NCBI RefSeq assembly: GCF_014174515.1 | Contig: NZ_JACJUG010000020.1 | Span: 1-64,000 of the forward strand | Source of the DNA: Mitsuaria sp. WAJ17 | Lineage (GTDB): Bacteria; Pseudomonadota; Gammaproteobacteria; Burkholderiales; Burkholderiaceae_C | Direction of reading: 5' to 3' | DNA: 64,000 nt | Shown: in pieces, positions 34,679 through 42,854 of the stretch | How positions within the stretch are numbered: the stretch's first letter is position 1 | How the letters are laid out: the number at the start of each line of letters is the position of its first letter | Translations under genes and position numbers: made by a program | Notes under the pieces: model-generated | Databases searched by the model: none | Told to the model about the DNA's origin: nothing | The model's input: only the letters and a program-made list of their open reading frames with translations

Positions 34679-35038
34679 TCAGTCGATGGGCGAAGGGAAG
34701 AGCCGCTCCACCACGGTGTCGATCAGCATGCCGCACAGGCTGTAGATCAGGGAGCCGATCAGGGCGGCGCCGAAGCCGGTGACGGCAAAACCTTCCAGCA
34801 CCCCGGCCGCAGCCCAGAACATCAAGGCGTTGATCACGAAGAGAAAGAGCCCCAGGCTCACCACCGTGACCGGCAGGGTCAGCAGCACCAGGACGGGCCG
34901 CAGCAGCGTGTTGAGCAGGCCGAGGATCAGCGCGGCGATCATGGCCGACCAGAAGCTCTTCACTTCCACACCGGGGTAGAGATGGGCGACCAGCAGCAGG
35001 GCGCCGGCCAGTAGCAGCCAACGGGTGAGCGTCTTCAT
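34679..35038 (-). CDS. YvlD-type phage-holin-family small membrane protein
   Basis: This 119-residue protein has four transmembrane helices: TRWLLLAGALLLVAHLYPG, FWSAMIAALILGLLNTLLRPVLVLLTLPVTVVSLGLFLFVINALMFWAAAGVLEGF and FGAALIGSLIYSLCGMLIDTVVERLF. The NTLLRPVL and FLFVINALMFW features place it in PF04020 (four-TM 'holin superfamily IV', YvlD). Despite the name, most members are chromosomal and not linked to phage lysis; function is unknown. An ATG four codons upstream (35050) is an alternative start. It is divergent from alx and its riboswitch leader. Confidence 0.88.
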   Translation of the reverse strand: MKTLTRWLLLAGALLLVAHLYPGVEVKSFWSAMIAALILGLLNTLLRPVLVLLTLPVTVVSLGLFLFVINALMFWAAAGVLEGFAVTGFGAALIGSLIYSLCGMLIDTVVERLFPSPID

Positions 35039-35153
35039 GGCGGCGAGCATACCCGCGCGACCGTGAATTTGGCGCGAAGCGGCGCTTGGGACTTGCCCTG
35101 GATCATCCCCTGGTCCTGCGGGGCCATCGCGGCTGGTGCACAATGCGGGCATC

Positions 35154-35285
35154 CGAAAGGGGAGTAGCTCTCGGTCCTTGTGCCGAGGCGGCCGCCCGTC
35201 AAGACGGTGCTCGCGAGAGCGCCCGGGCCCCGCAGCCAGTTCGTGCCAGTCCACTGGTACGGTCCACGCCCCGCAAGACCTTTCG
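35154..35285 (+). promoter_or_regulatory. yybP-ykoY manganese riboswitch in the alx leader
   Basis: The leader opens with CGAAAGG (35154-35160) pairing with CCTTTCG (35279-35285) as the basal helix. The conserved GGGGAGTAGCT follows at 35159-35169, then GCCGAGGCGGCCGCCCGTCAAGACGG with a GC-rich internal hairpin. This matches the yybP-ykoY family, which senses Mn2+ (and pH in E. coli alx) and controls TerC/Alx and MntP-type exporters. The ribosome site and ATG of alx lie 57-68 bases downstream, so control of translation or termination is possible. Confidence 0.88.
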
Positions 35286-35352
35286 TGAGCCGTCGATGTC
35301 CGTGACCTCTGGGTCGGGATATCCTGTGTCCGATGTCTTGCGGGAGTCTCTC

Positions 35353-36315
35353 ATGAGCAGTGCGCCCCTGTGGCTGTGGTTCTTTTTCGTCGCGTCCGTG
35401 CTGGGCGCCTTGTTCGTCGATTTCGTCCTGCTGCGCCGGCAGGGTGCGCATGAGGTCAGCCTGCCGGAGGCCCTGCGCTGGTCCGCGATCTGGGTGGCCC
35501 TGAGCCTGGCCTTCAATGTCCTGCTGTGGTGGGCCGTGCGCGACAGCACCGGCGACACCACCCTGGCCAATACCCGGGCCCTGGAGTTCCTGACCGGCTA
35601 CTTGATCGAGAAGTCCCTGGCGGTGGACAACATCTTTGTCTTCCTGATGATCTTCACCTACTTCTCGGTGCCGCCGGCCTACCAGAAGCGGGTGCTGATG
35701 TGGGGCATCGTCGGCGCCATCGTGCTGCGCACAGTGATGATCCTGGTGGGCAGTTGGCTGATTGCGCAGTTCCACTGGGTGCTCTACGTCTTCGGTGCGT
35801 TCTTGCTGCTCACCGGCATCAAGATGTGGTGGGCCGCAGGCCAGGAGCCGGACCTCGAATCCAACCCCGCGCTGAAGCTGCTGCGCCGCGTGCTGCCGGT
35901 GAGCCCGCAGTTCGATGGCGAGCGCTTCTTCACCCGCCTGAACGGCAAGCGCATCGCGACGCCGCTGTTCCTGGTCGTGGCCCTGGTGGGTGTGACGGAC
36001 GTGATCTTCGCCGTCGATTCCATTCCCGCCATCTTCGCGGTGACCACCGATCCCTTCATCGTGCTGAGCTCCAACGTCTTCGCCATTCTGGGCCTGCGCG
36101 CCATGTACTTCCTGCTGGCGGCGATGGCCACCAAGTTCCATCTGCTGAGCTACGGCCTGGCCGTGGTGCTGGCCTTCATCGGCAGCAAGATGATGCTGAT
36201 CGACGTGGTCAAGATCCCGGTGCTGGTCTCGCTGGCGGTGGTCGTGCTGATCCTGGCAGTGACCATGGTGCTCAGCGTGCGCACCGCGCCGCGCTTGCCT
36301 GCGTCGCGATCCTGA
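35353..36315 (+). CDS. alx: TerC/Alx-family manganese exporter
   Basis: This 320-residue protein has about nine transmembrane helices, almost exactly the length of E. coli Alx. The signatures EKSLAVDNIFVFLMIF (about 90-105) and DVIFAVDSIPAIFAVTTDPFIVLSSNVFAILGLRAMYFLL (about 215-254) carry the Asp pair on inverted repeats. The ATG at 35353 is preferred because GGGAG lies six bases upstream and the sequence aligns with Alx from here; an in-frame ATG at 35296 would add 19 residues. The upstream riboswitch implies induction by manganese or alkaline pH. It is followed by a strong terminator. Confidence 0.93.
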   Translation: MSSAPLWLWFFFVASVLGALFVDFVLLRRQGAHEVSLPEALRWSAIWVALSLAFNVLLWWAVRDSTGDTTLANTRALEFLTGYLIEKSLAVDNIFVFLMIFTYFSVPPAYQKRVLMWGIVGAIVLRTVMILVGSWLIAQFHWVLYVFGAFLLLTGIKMWWAAGQEPDLESNPALKLLRRVLPVSPQFDGERFFTRLNGKRIATPLFLVVALVGVTDVIFAVDSIPAIFAVTTDPFIVLSSNVFAILGLRAMYFLLAAMATKFHLLSYGLAVVLAFIGSKMMLIDVVKIPVLVSLAVVVLILAVTMVLSVRTAPRLPASRS

Positions 36316-36336
36316 GCAGGGTCACCCGCGCGCAAG

Positions 36337-36361
36337 AAGGCCCTCGTCGAGGGCCTTTTTT
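36337..36361 (+). terminator. Intrinsic terminator after alx
   Basis: AAGGCCCTC-GTC-GAGGGCCTT is a nine-pair stem followed by TTTT. It separates alx from the Fur-regulated tonB unit. Confidence 0.9.
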
Positions 36362-36442
36362 CACTGCGCTCACCGGGCCATGCCCAATGCCAGACGCCCG
36401 CCCCGTCGCAGAAGAGGTCTGCACAATGTTTGCGTGAAAGCA

Positions 36443-36461
36443 AATGCGAATGGTTCGCATT
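36443..36461 (+). promoter_or_regulatory. Fur box upstream of tonB
   Basis: AATGCGAA-TGG-TTCGCATT is a perfect 8-base palindrome with a three-base centre, in the AAATGCGAATnnTTCGCATT form common for Fur sites in Burkholderiales. A -10-like TATGAT lies at 36465-36470. The same box recurs at 38444 before the siderophore receptor gene. Confidence 0.85.
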
Positions 36462-36554
36462 GTGTATGATGGCCCCATCATCCTGAATCCAACGCGTGGC
36501 GGGATGTCTGGCGCCTTTTCGGGCCGGGCTCACAAGGCTGCGCGCCCCTGCGCC

Positions 36555-37328
36555 ATGAGCCAAGCGATTGCCTCCTTCCCGCTGGACTTCAATTCGGCCG
36601 CCGCGGCACCTCGCGCGGCCGAGCCGGCTCGCTCGACGCGCGAGCCCGCACCAAGCCTGGCATCCCTGCCGCTGCTGGGGCCCAGCGACTGGCAACCCCG
36701 GCGCAGCAAGCGCCTGCTGCTGCCTGTGCTGGGGCTGCATGCGGTGATGGCCTGGGGCCTGGTGCAGATGGGCGTCGTGCCCATGCCCAGCCGGCCGGCA
36801 CCGGTGGAGGTCAAACTGTTGACGGTGGCCCCGCCCAAGACGCCGCCGCCCGCCGTCCGCCCGACCCTGGCGCCCCAGTTCCAGCAACTGACTGTGCCGC
36901 CAGTGGAGGTGCCGCTCATCCAGGTGTCGCCTTCGCCGGTGCTGGCCGTGGTGGCCGAGAATCCGCCGCCGAGGCCTGTGGTCGTGGCCACGCCCGCCCC
37001 GGCGCCTGCCGGCCCGGGTCCGGCCCACTCCGGTGGTGGCCCGCGCGAGGTGTCCGCCAGTGCGGTGCAGTACCTGCAGGCGCCGCCGATTGCTGTGCCG
37101 GCCATGTCCCGCCGCCTGGGAGAGAGCGGGACCGTGGTGCTGCGCGTCCTGGTGGATCGCGACGGCCTGCCGCGCCAGATCACCCTGCACCAGTCCTGCG
37201 GCTTCGCACGCCTGGACGAGCAGGCCCAGCAGGCCATGCGCGCCGCCCGCTTCAAGCCGCATACTGAGAACGGTGAGCCCGTGGAGATGTTGGTGCTCAC
37301 CCCTATCCAGTACGAGCTTGGCAGGTGA
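36555..37328 (+). CDS. tonB: Energy transducer TonB
   Basis: This 257-residue protein has a cytoplasmic N-terminus of about 50 residues and one transmembrane helix (LLLPVLGLHAVMAWGLVQMGVV, about 55-77). A Pro-rich periplasmic spacer (about 80-160, with PPKTPPPAVRP and PPPRPVV) leads to the C-terminal TonB fold: MSRRLGESGTVVLRVLVDRDGLPRQITLHQSCGFARLDEQAQQAMRAARFKP. It transmits proton-motive force to outer-membrane receptors. The ATG at 36555 is preceded by a Fur box and there is no exbB/exbD in the window. The cytoplasmic extension is longer than usual. Its stop overlaps the next start (GTGA). Confidence 0.92.
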   Translation: MSQAIASFPLDFNSAAAAPRAAEPARSTREPAPSLASLPLLGPSDWQPRRSKRLLLPVLGLHAVMAWGLVQMGVVPMPSRPAPVEVKLLTVAPPKTPPPAVRPTLAPQFQQLTVPPVEVPLIQVSPSPVLAVVAENPPPRPVVVATPAPAPAGPGPAHSGGGPREVSASAVQYLQAPPIAVPAMSRRLGESGTVVLRVLVDRDGLPRQITLHQSCGFARLDEQAQQAMRAARFKPHTENGEPVEMLVLTPIQYELGR

Positions 37329-38413
37329 GCGTGCGCTCACCTCTGTTGTCTTCCATCCCGCCGCACGTGGTGGCGGCTGCGGACTACGAGCCTCTGGCTC
37401 GCGAACGCCTGGACGAGGCCGCCTGGGCCTATCTGGACGGCGCCGCGGCTGACGAGCGCACGGTGGCCGCCAACCGCGCCGCCTTCGCCCGCCTGGATCT
37501 GCAGACCCGCGTGCTGCGCGATCTGCGGGGTGGCCACACCCGCTGCCACCTGCTGGGCATGGAGTTGCCGCATCCCATGCTGCTGGCGCCCGTCGCACAC
37601 CAGGGCCTCTTCCATCCCGATGCCGAGGCCGCGACCGCCCTGGCAGCAGGCGTCATGCAGACGCCTCTGATCGTCAGCACTCTGTCCACCCTGGGCGTGG
37701 AAGCCATCGCCGCGCAGACGGCCGCGCCGCTGTGGTTCCAGCTGTATGCCCAGCCCCGCTGGGAAGACAGCCTTCGCCTGGTCCGGCGGGCCGAGGAGGC
37801 GGGCTGTCGTGCACTGGTACTGACGGTGGATGCGCCCGTCGCCGGTGTGCGCAACCGCGAGCAGCGAGCAGGCTTTGCCCTGCCCCCCGCGCTGGCGCCG
37901 AGGGACCTGCAGGACTGCGCGCCACTGCCGCCGGCGCAGGCGGGCACGGACCCCGTCTTTGACCGGCTCATGGGCGTCGCTCCGCGCTGGGAGCACGTGG
38001 GGGCCCTGCGCCGTGCCAGCGCGCTGCCCCTGCTGATCAAGGGGCTGACCCACCCGGATGATGCCCGCCTGGCCCTGGAGGCCGGGGTCGATGGCGTGAT
38101 CGTGTCCAACCACGGCGGCCGCACCCTGGACGGCTTGCCGGCCAGCCTGGACCTGCTGCCGGCCGTCGTGCAGGCGGTGCAGGGGCGGGTCCCGGTGCTG
38201 ATGGATGGCGGCATCCGGCGCGGCAGCGATGTGTTCAAGGCCCTGTCCCTGGGCGCGGATGCCGTGCTGCTGGGGCGTTGCTGGGTCTATGCCCTGGCGG
38301 CGGCCGGCGCCTTGGGCGTGGCCCATGTGATCCGCCTGCTGCAGGAGGAGCTGGCCCTGACCATGGCCTTGTGTGGCCGCCGGGCGTTGTCCGAGTTGCG
38401 TGCCAGGGCTTGA
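37325..38413 (+). CDS. FMN-dependent alpha-hydroxy-acid oxidase (lactate/glycolate oxidase family)
   Basis: This 362-residue TIM-barrel flavoprotein has WAYLDGAAADERTVAANRAAF (N-terminal substrate region), LAPVAHQGLFHPDAE, LWFQLYAQ, LVLTVDAPVAGVRNRE, LIKGLTHPDDA (catalytic-base Lys), VSNHGGRTLDG (active-site His and Arg), and VLMDGGIRRGSDVFKALSLGADAVLLGR. All catalytic motifs of the LldD/lactate oxidase family are present. It starts at GTG overlapping the tonB stop and so should be Fur-regulated with tonB, which is unusual. The substrate is unknown; homologues also oxidise mandelate or glycolate. Confidence 0.9.
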   Translation: MSVRSPLLSSIPPHVVAAADYEPLARERLDEAAWAYLDGAAADERTVAANRAAFARLDLQTRVLRDLRGGHTRCHLLGMELPHPMLLAPVAHQGLFHPDAEAATALAAGVMQTPLIVSTLSTLGVEAIAAQTAAPLWFQLYAQPRWEDSLRLVRRAEEAGCRALVLTVDAPVAGVRNREQRAGFALPPALAPRDLQDCAPLPPAQAGTDPVFDRLMGVAPRWEHVGALRRASALPLLIKGLTHPDDARLALEAGVDGVIVSNHGGRTLDGLPASLDLLPAVVQAVQGRVPVLMDGGIRRGSDVFKALSLGADAVLLGRCWVYALAAAGALGVAHVIRLLQEELALTMALCGRRALSELRARA

Positions 38414-38438
38414 ACGAGAGTTCCCTGACATAAATCAA

Positions 38439-38468
38439 TTGCAAATGCGAATGCTTCGCATCTAGAAT
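38439..38468 (+). promoter_or_regulatory. Promoter with Fur box for the siderophore receptor operon
   Basis: The -35 TTGCAA (38439-38444) and -10 TAGAAT (38463-38468) are 18 bases apart. Between them lies AATGCGAA-TGC-TTCGCAT (38444-38461), nearly identical to the tonB Fur box. Fur binding would cover the promoter, giving iron repression of the receptor gene and probably of the following iron-handling genes. Confidence 0.88.
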
Positions 38469-38600
38469 ATTGATCTATCGCAGCAAGCCATCCGTTGCAA
38501 CGGGCGGGGTGCCTCGCGCACCGAGCCTTGCAGGGTGAGCGGGGCGCAGGGTCCGGCCTTCGGAAGCCAGCCGCCCCACATCCCCCGAAACGGAGTCTCC

Positions 38601-40931
38601 ATGTCCCACATCAAGAGCCGCAAGCACGCGGCCCCCGTCCGCCTGAGCACCACCGCCCTGGCCCTGCTGGCCGGCAGCCTTCCGGGCCTTGCCCTCGCCG
38701 CCGAGGGGGCCGCCCCTGCGCGCAAGACCGAGGAGCAGGTGCTGCCCACGCTCAAGGCCATCGCCGCGCCCGAGTCCGGCTTCAAGGCCGACACCAGCGC
38801 CAACAGCAAGCTGACCCAGCCCCTGCTGGACACGCCCAAGACCGTGCAGGTCATCAAGAAGGAGATGCTGCAGGAGCAGGGCGCGGCCTCGCTGATGGAT
38901 GCGCTGCGTAACACCCCCGGCATCACCATGCAGTTGGGCGAGAACGGCAACACCTCGGCCGGTGACACCTTCCAGATGCGCGGCTTCTCCACGCAGTCCG
39001 CCACCTTTGTTGATGGCTTGCGTGACCTGGGTGCCGTCACGCGCGACACCTTCAACCTGGAGTCGGTGGAGGTGGTCAAGGGCCCGTCCGGCGCGGACAT
39101 CGGCCGCGGCGCCAGCGCCGGCTACATCAACCTGATCAGCAAGCAGGCCCAGGCCGACCAGTTCAACGAGCTCAACGTGAGCCTGGGCACCGCCAGCCGC
39201 AAGCGCGCCACGCTGGACAGCAATGTGCAGCTGGGAACGAATACCGCCGCACGCATCAACGTGATGGTGCAGGACGGTGGCGTCGAGGGCCGAGACGAGG
39301 TCAAGAACAAGGGCCGGGGCATCGCGCCCTCGATCGCCTTCGGCCTCAACACGCCCACTCGTGTCTTCCTCTATTCCCAGCACCTGCGCCAGGACAATGT
39401 GCCGGACGGCGGCATTCCCACCACCGGCATGCCGGGCTTTTACAACGCCGACGCCAGGATCCAGGCCGCCGACAAGGTGCGTCGCCAGAACTACTACGGC
39501 AGCGCGTCCGACTTCGAGAAGGTCGATGCCGACATGTTCTCGGCGCGCCTCGAAATGGATCTGGGCGGCGGTACGCAGCTCAAGAGCCTGACCCGCTACG
39601 GCCGCACCCACATGGATCGCGTGCTGACCGGCATCAACGGCCTGAGCATCAACGCCGCCAGCAAGGCTCTCGAGGTGGCGCGCACCCGCCAGCGCGTGGA
39701 CCAGCGCAACGAGATCCTGGGCAACCAGACCAACGTGGTGACCGGCTTCAAGCTGGGCGGCCTGAAGAACGACCTCAGCGCCGGTTTCGAGCTGCTGATG
39801 GAGACGCAGAACAACCGCGGCTTCACCAACGGCAGCACCAGCACCGTGGACGTGGTGCTCAACAAGGCCAAGGTGCCGGGCATCGCCCTGCCCAATGCCA
39901 ATGTCTATGCACCCAATCCGGCCGACGTGCTGGGCATGCCCATCGCCACCGGCGCCGACACCGACGGCCGCAGCCTCACCCAGGCGCTCTACGCCTTCGA
40001 CACCCTGCACATCAGCGAGCAGCTCAAGCTCAGCGGCGGACTGCGCGTGGAGCACTACAGCCTGCGCACCAGCAGCAGCACCTTGGTGACAGGTGGCACC
40101 GGCGGCAACCTGGCCACCTACAAGCCCCTGGGCTATGAGGTGGGCAGCTTCGTGCCGAGCAACCTCAAGAGCAGCGATTGGCTCAAGAGCTGGAACCTGG
40201 GCCTGGTCTACAAGCCGGTAGCCGAGGGCACGGTCTACGTCTCGCTGGCCAACAGCCTGACGCCGCCGGGCGGCGACAACTTCGCCCTGTCTTCCAGCGC
40301 CACCAGCCAGGCCAATGCCGCGCTGGATCCGCAGAAGACCAGCAATGTGGAGCTGGGTGCCAAGTGGGAGCTGCTGGAGCGCCGGCTCAATGTCAGCGCG
40401 GCCCTGTACCACACCCGCAACGAGGGCCAGATCTCCTACGACGACCTGAAGAACCCCATCCCCATGGGCAAGACCCGCGTGACGGGCCTGGAGCTCTCGG
40501 CCGTGGGCCAGATCACCAACTTCTGGCAGGTCTCGGCCGGCATTGCCCGCATGAAGACCAAGCAGTCCGACCAGTGGAACAGCGACCGCACGATCGAGAC
40601 CGTCGGTGTGCGCTGGTCGCCGGACTGGACGGCCACGCTGTGGACCTCCTACACCTTTGGCGACTTCACCCTGGGCGGCGGCCTGCGCCATGTGTCCGAG
40701 CAGAAGCGCGCCATCACCACGGCGACGGCGGCCCAGAACATGCCCAGCATCCCGGCCTACACGGTGGCTGACCTGATGGCGTCCTATGCCTGGAGCAAGA
40801 CCCTGAAGTTCCAGCTCAACGTGGGCAATGTCTTCGACAAGACCTACATCGCCTCGCTCAACAACAGCGGCGCGCGCATGAAGCTCGGTGCCGAGCGCAA
40901 CGTGAGCCTGAGCGCCAACCTGCTGTTCTGA
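38601..40931 (+). CDS. TonB-dependent catecholate siderophore receptor, Fiu/PiuA-like
   Basis: This 776-residue outer-membrane receptor has a signal peptide ending about ALAAEG and a plug domain: LLDTPKTVQVIKKEMLQEQGAASLMDALRNTPGITMQLGENGNTSAGDTFQMRGFS, then VDGLRDLGAVTRDTFNLESVEVVKGPSGADIGRGASAGYINLISK. A 22-strand barrel follows, ending in SLSANLLF with terminal Phe for BAM recognition. It is close to Fiu/PiuA, which import iron-catechol complexes, and it lies directly upstream of piuC exactly as fiu lies beside ybiX in E. coli. The ATG at 38601 has GGAG upstream. A Fur-box promoter precedes it. Confidence 0.93.
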   Translation: MSHIKSRKHAAPVRLSTTALALLAGSLPGLALAAEGAAPARKTEEQVLPTLKAIAAPESGFKADTSANSKLTQPLLDTPKTVQVIKKEMLQEQGAASLMDALRNTPGITMQLGENGNTSAGDTFQMRGFSTQSATFVDGLRDLGAVTRDTFNLESVEVVKGPSGADIGRGASAGYINLISKQAQADQFNELNVSLGTASRKRATLDSNVQLGTNTAARINVMVQDGGVEGRDEVKNKGRGIAPSIAFGLNTPTRVFLYSQHLRQDNVPDGGIPTTGMPGFYNADARIQAADKVRRQNYYGSASDFEKVDADMFSARLEMDLGGGTQLKSLTRYGRTHMDRVLTGINGLSINAASKALEVARTRQRVDQRNEILGNQTNVVTGFKLGGLKNDLSAGFELLMETQNNRGFTNGSTSTVDVVLNKAKVPGIALPNANVYAPNPADVLGMPIATGADTDGRSLTQALYAFDTLHISEQLKLSGGLRVEHYSLRTSSSTLVTGGTGGNLATYKPLGYEVGSFVPSNLKSSDWLKSWNLGLVYKPVAEGTVYVSLANSLTPPGGDNFALSSSATSQANAALDPQKTSNVELGAKWELLERRLNVSAALYHTRNEGQISYDDLKNPIPMGKTRVTGLELSAVGQITNFWQVSAGIARMKTKQSDQWNSDRTIETVGVRWSPDWTATLWTSYTFGDFTLGGGLRHVSEQKRAITTATAAQNMPSIPAYTVADLMASYAWSKTLKFQLNVGNVFDKTYIASLNNSGARMKLGAERNVSLSANLLF

Positions 40932-40972
40932 TCGCAGCATCGACATCCACCCCTTCTCCAGGAGCCCCCCGC

Positions 40973-41650
40973 ATGCTGCTGCACATTCCCGAAGTACTCA
41001 GCAAGTCGGAGGTGCAATCGCTGCGCCGCTCCCTGGATGAGGAGGGCTGGGTGTCAGGTCTTGCCACCGCCGGTCCGCAGGCCGCCCGCGCCAAGGACAA
41101 CGAGCAGCTGAGCCCGGACTCACCGGCCTTCCTGCCCCTGTCAGAGCGCGTGGCCGCGGCCCTGCAGCGGCATCCGCTGTTCGTCTCGGCCGTGCTGCCG
41201 CGCCATGTGCTGCCGCCCATGTTCAACCGCTACCAGGGCGGTGGCCAGTACGGCAACCACATCGACAACGCCCTGCAGACCGACCGTCGCAGCGGGCAGG
41301 TGGTGCGCACGGATGTATCGACCACGGTCTTCCTGTCCGAGCCTGAGGAGTACGAGGGTGGCGAGCTGATCGTGGAAGACAGCTACGGCACGCACGAGGT
41401 CAAGCTGGCCGCGGGCGATGCCATCGTCTACCCGTCCACCTCCCTGCACCGCGTCGAGCCGGTGCGCTCGGGCGCACGCATCGCCTCCTTCCTCTGGACG
41501 CAGAGCCTAGTGCGCGATGCCTGGCGCCGAGCCATGCTTTTCGAGCTGGACATGACCATCGTCAAGCTGCGCGGCCAGCTGGGTGACAACGCCGAGGTGA
41601 CCGCGCTGACCGGCCACTATCACAAGCTGCTGCAGCAATGGGCGCAATGA
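40973..41650 (+). CDS. piuC: Fe(II)/2-oxoglutarate PKHD-type hydroxylase PiuC
   Basis: This 225-residue double-stranded beta-helix dioxygenase of the YbiX/PiuC group has iron ligands His96 and Asp98 (YGNHIDNA) and His159 (TSLHRVEPV), and a 2-oxoglutarate-binding Arg169 in SGARIASFLWTQS. It is the standard partner of Fiu/PiuA receptors; the exact substrate remains uncertain, and a role in catechol siderophore processing has been suggested. It starts 41 bases after the receptor and overlaps the PepSY gene. The GTGTCAGGTCTTGC string inside it is a coding coincidence (see rejected items). Confidence 0.95.
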   Translation: MLLHIPEVLSKSEVQSLRRSLDEEGWVSGLATAGPQAARAKDNEQLSPDSPAFLPLSERVAAALQRHPLFVSAVLPRHVLPPMFNRYQGGGQYGNHIDNALQTDRRSGQVVRTDVSTTVFLSEPEEYEGGELIVEDSYGTHEVKLAAGDAIVYPSTSLHRVEPVRSGARIASFLWTQSLVRDAWRRAMLFELDMTIVKLRGQLGDNAEVTALTGHYHKLLQQWAQ

Positions 41651-42285
41651 CGGACGTCGCCAGGCCCGGCGGCAAGCCTTCGCGGGCCGGCTGGATGCGC
41701 ACCCTGTACCAATGGCACTGGATCAGCTCGGCGCTGTCCCTGGTGGGCATGCTGCTGTTCGCGGTGACCGGCTTCACGCTCAACCATGCCGCCGACATCG
41801 AGAGCAAGCCGCGCGTGGTCCAGCGCGAGCTGAGCCTGCCCGCCGCGCTGCTGCCGGCCCTCGCGCCGAGCTCGCTGCAGGGCGATGCCGCCGTGCCGGC
41901 GCCGGTGCGTGATTGGCTGGTACGGGAGCTGGACGCCGAGCTGGCCCGCGACGGCAGCGTCGAGTGGTCGCCCGAGGAGCTTTACATGGCCCTGCCGCGC
42001 CCCGGCGGTGACGCCTGGCTGCGTCTGGACCGCCAGAGCGGCGTGCTGGAGTACGAGAACAGCGACCGCGGCTGGCTGGCCTACATCAACGACCTCCACA
42101 AGGGCCGCCATGCCGGCCGTGCCTGGAGCCTGTTCATCGACGTCTTCGCAGGCGCCTGCCTGCTGTTCTGCCTCACCGGTCTGCTGATCCTGCAGCAGCA
42201 CGCGGGGCGGCGCCCTGGCACCTGGCCCCTGGTCGGCGCGGGCCTGGTCCTGCCGGTGCTGCTGGCCCTGCTGCTGGTGCACTGA
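41647..42285 (+). CDS. PepSY-associated transmembrane protein
   Basis: This 212-residue inner-membrane protein has an N-terminal helix (LYQWHWISSALSLVGMLLFAVTGFTLNHA, with His residues that could bind haem), a periplasmic domain with LYMALPRPGGDAWLRLDRQSGVLEYENSDRGWLAYINDLHKGRHAG, and two C-terminal helices. This is the PepSY_TM layout. Such proteins accompany DUF2271, DUF4198, ApbE and flavoreductase genes in iron-regulated operons and are thought to take part in periplasmic ferric reduction. The start at 41647 overlaps the piuC stop (ATGA); an ATG at 41638 in the same frame is possible. Confidence 0.88.
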   Translation: MTDVARPGGKPSRAGWMRTLYQWHWISSALSLVGMLLFAVTGFTLNHAADIESKPRVVQRELSLPAALLPALAPSSLQGDAAVPAPVRDWLVRELDAELARDGSVEWSPEELYMALPRPGGDAWLRLDRQSGVLEYENSDRGWLAYINDLHKGRHAGRAWSLFIDVFAGACLLFCLTGLLILQQHAGRRPGTWPLVGAGLVLPVLLALLLVH

Positions 42286-42312
42286 ATTCAAGGAATCTGG
42301 AAGGACACTCTC

Positions 42313-42843
42313 ATGCAAACCTCTCTCATCAGCGCCCGCTTCGCGGCCCTCGGCGCCCTGGGCCTGGCGGGCTCGTCGGTCTGGGCGGCCGAAATCCAGC
42401 TCAAGCTCGACATCCCCCGCCTCAATGTGGCCGAGTACCACAAGCCCTATCTGGCCGTCTGGCTGGAAAAGCCCGGTGAGGCCGGCGCCGCGGCGCAGCT
42501 GGCTGTGTGGTACGACCTCAAGAAGCCCAACAATGGCGGCACGAAGTGGCTGCGCGACATGCGTCAGTGGTGGCGCCAGGGCGGCCGTTCATTGAGCCTG
42601 CCGGCGGACGGCATCAGCGGCGCCACCCGCGCGCCCGGCGAGGCCGTGCTGCAACTGGACAAGCACCCCTCCCTGGCCCAACTGCCCGCAGGCAACTACG
42701 AGCTGGTGGTGGAAGCCGCCCGCGAGGCCGGTGGCCGCGAGGTGCTGCGCCTGCCCATTGCCTGGCCCGTCAAGGCGCCTCAGCAGGCCAAAGCCCAGGG
42801 CGAGCACGAGCTCGGTGCCGTGCAACTGACCATCAAGCCCTGA
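42313..42843 (+). CDS. DUF2271 periplasmic protein
   Basis: This 176-residue exported protein has a signal peptide ending about SSVWA, then a beta-rich DUF2271 domain: IPRLNVAEYHKPYLAVWLEKPG, LAVWYDLKKPNNGGTKWLRDMRQWWRQGG, LPADGISGATRAPGEAVLQL. The Ser-Gly-Ala-Thr stretch in DGISGATRAPG resembles an FMN-attachment motif (D-x-x-[ST]-G-A-[TS]) used by ApbE, which is encoded three genes downstream. DUF2271 proteins carrying such a motif are reasonable covalent flavoproteins. That reading is inference from the motif and the neighbourhood. Confidence 0.88.
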   Translation: MQTSLISARFAALGALGLAGSSVWAAEIQLKLDIPRLNVAEYHKPYLAVWLEKPGEAGAAAQLAVWYDLKKPNNGGTKWLRDMRQWWRQGGRSLSLPADGISGATRAPGEAVLQLDKHPSLAQLPAGNYELVVEAAREAGGREVLRLPIAWPVKAPQQAKAQGEHELGAVQLTIKP

Positions 42844-42854
42844 GGAGGCCGACC

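Noticed and set aside
34679..35038. Holin-family annotation suggesting a prophage
   Set aside because: YvlD-type PF04020 proteins are widespread chromosomal membrane proteins, and no other phage gene is present here.
38475..40946. Long minus-strand open frame of over 800 codons opposite the Fiu-like receptor
   Set aside because: It is the antisense shadow of a GC-rich receptor gene; its translation is Gly/Val/Ala/His-rich without any domain, and the plus-strand protein is unambiguous.
41049..41064. A 14 of 15 match to the dispersed repeat (GTGTCAGGTCTTGC) inside piuC
   Set aside because: It encodes the conserved WVSGLATAG region, which aligns with other PiuC/YbiX proteins at this place, so it is best explained as coding coincidence and not an insertion.
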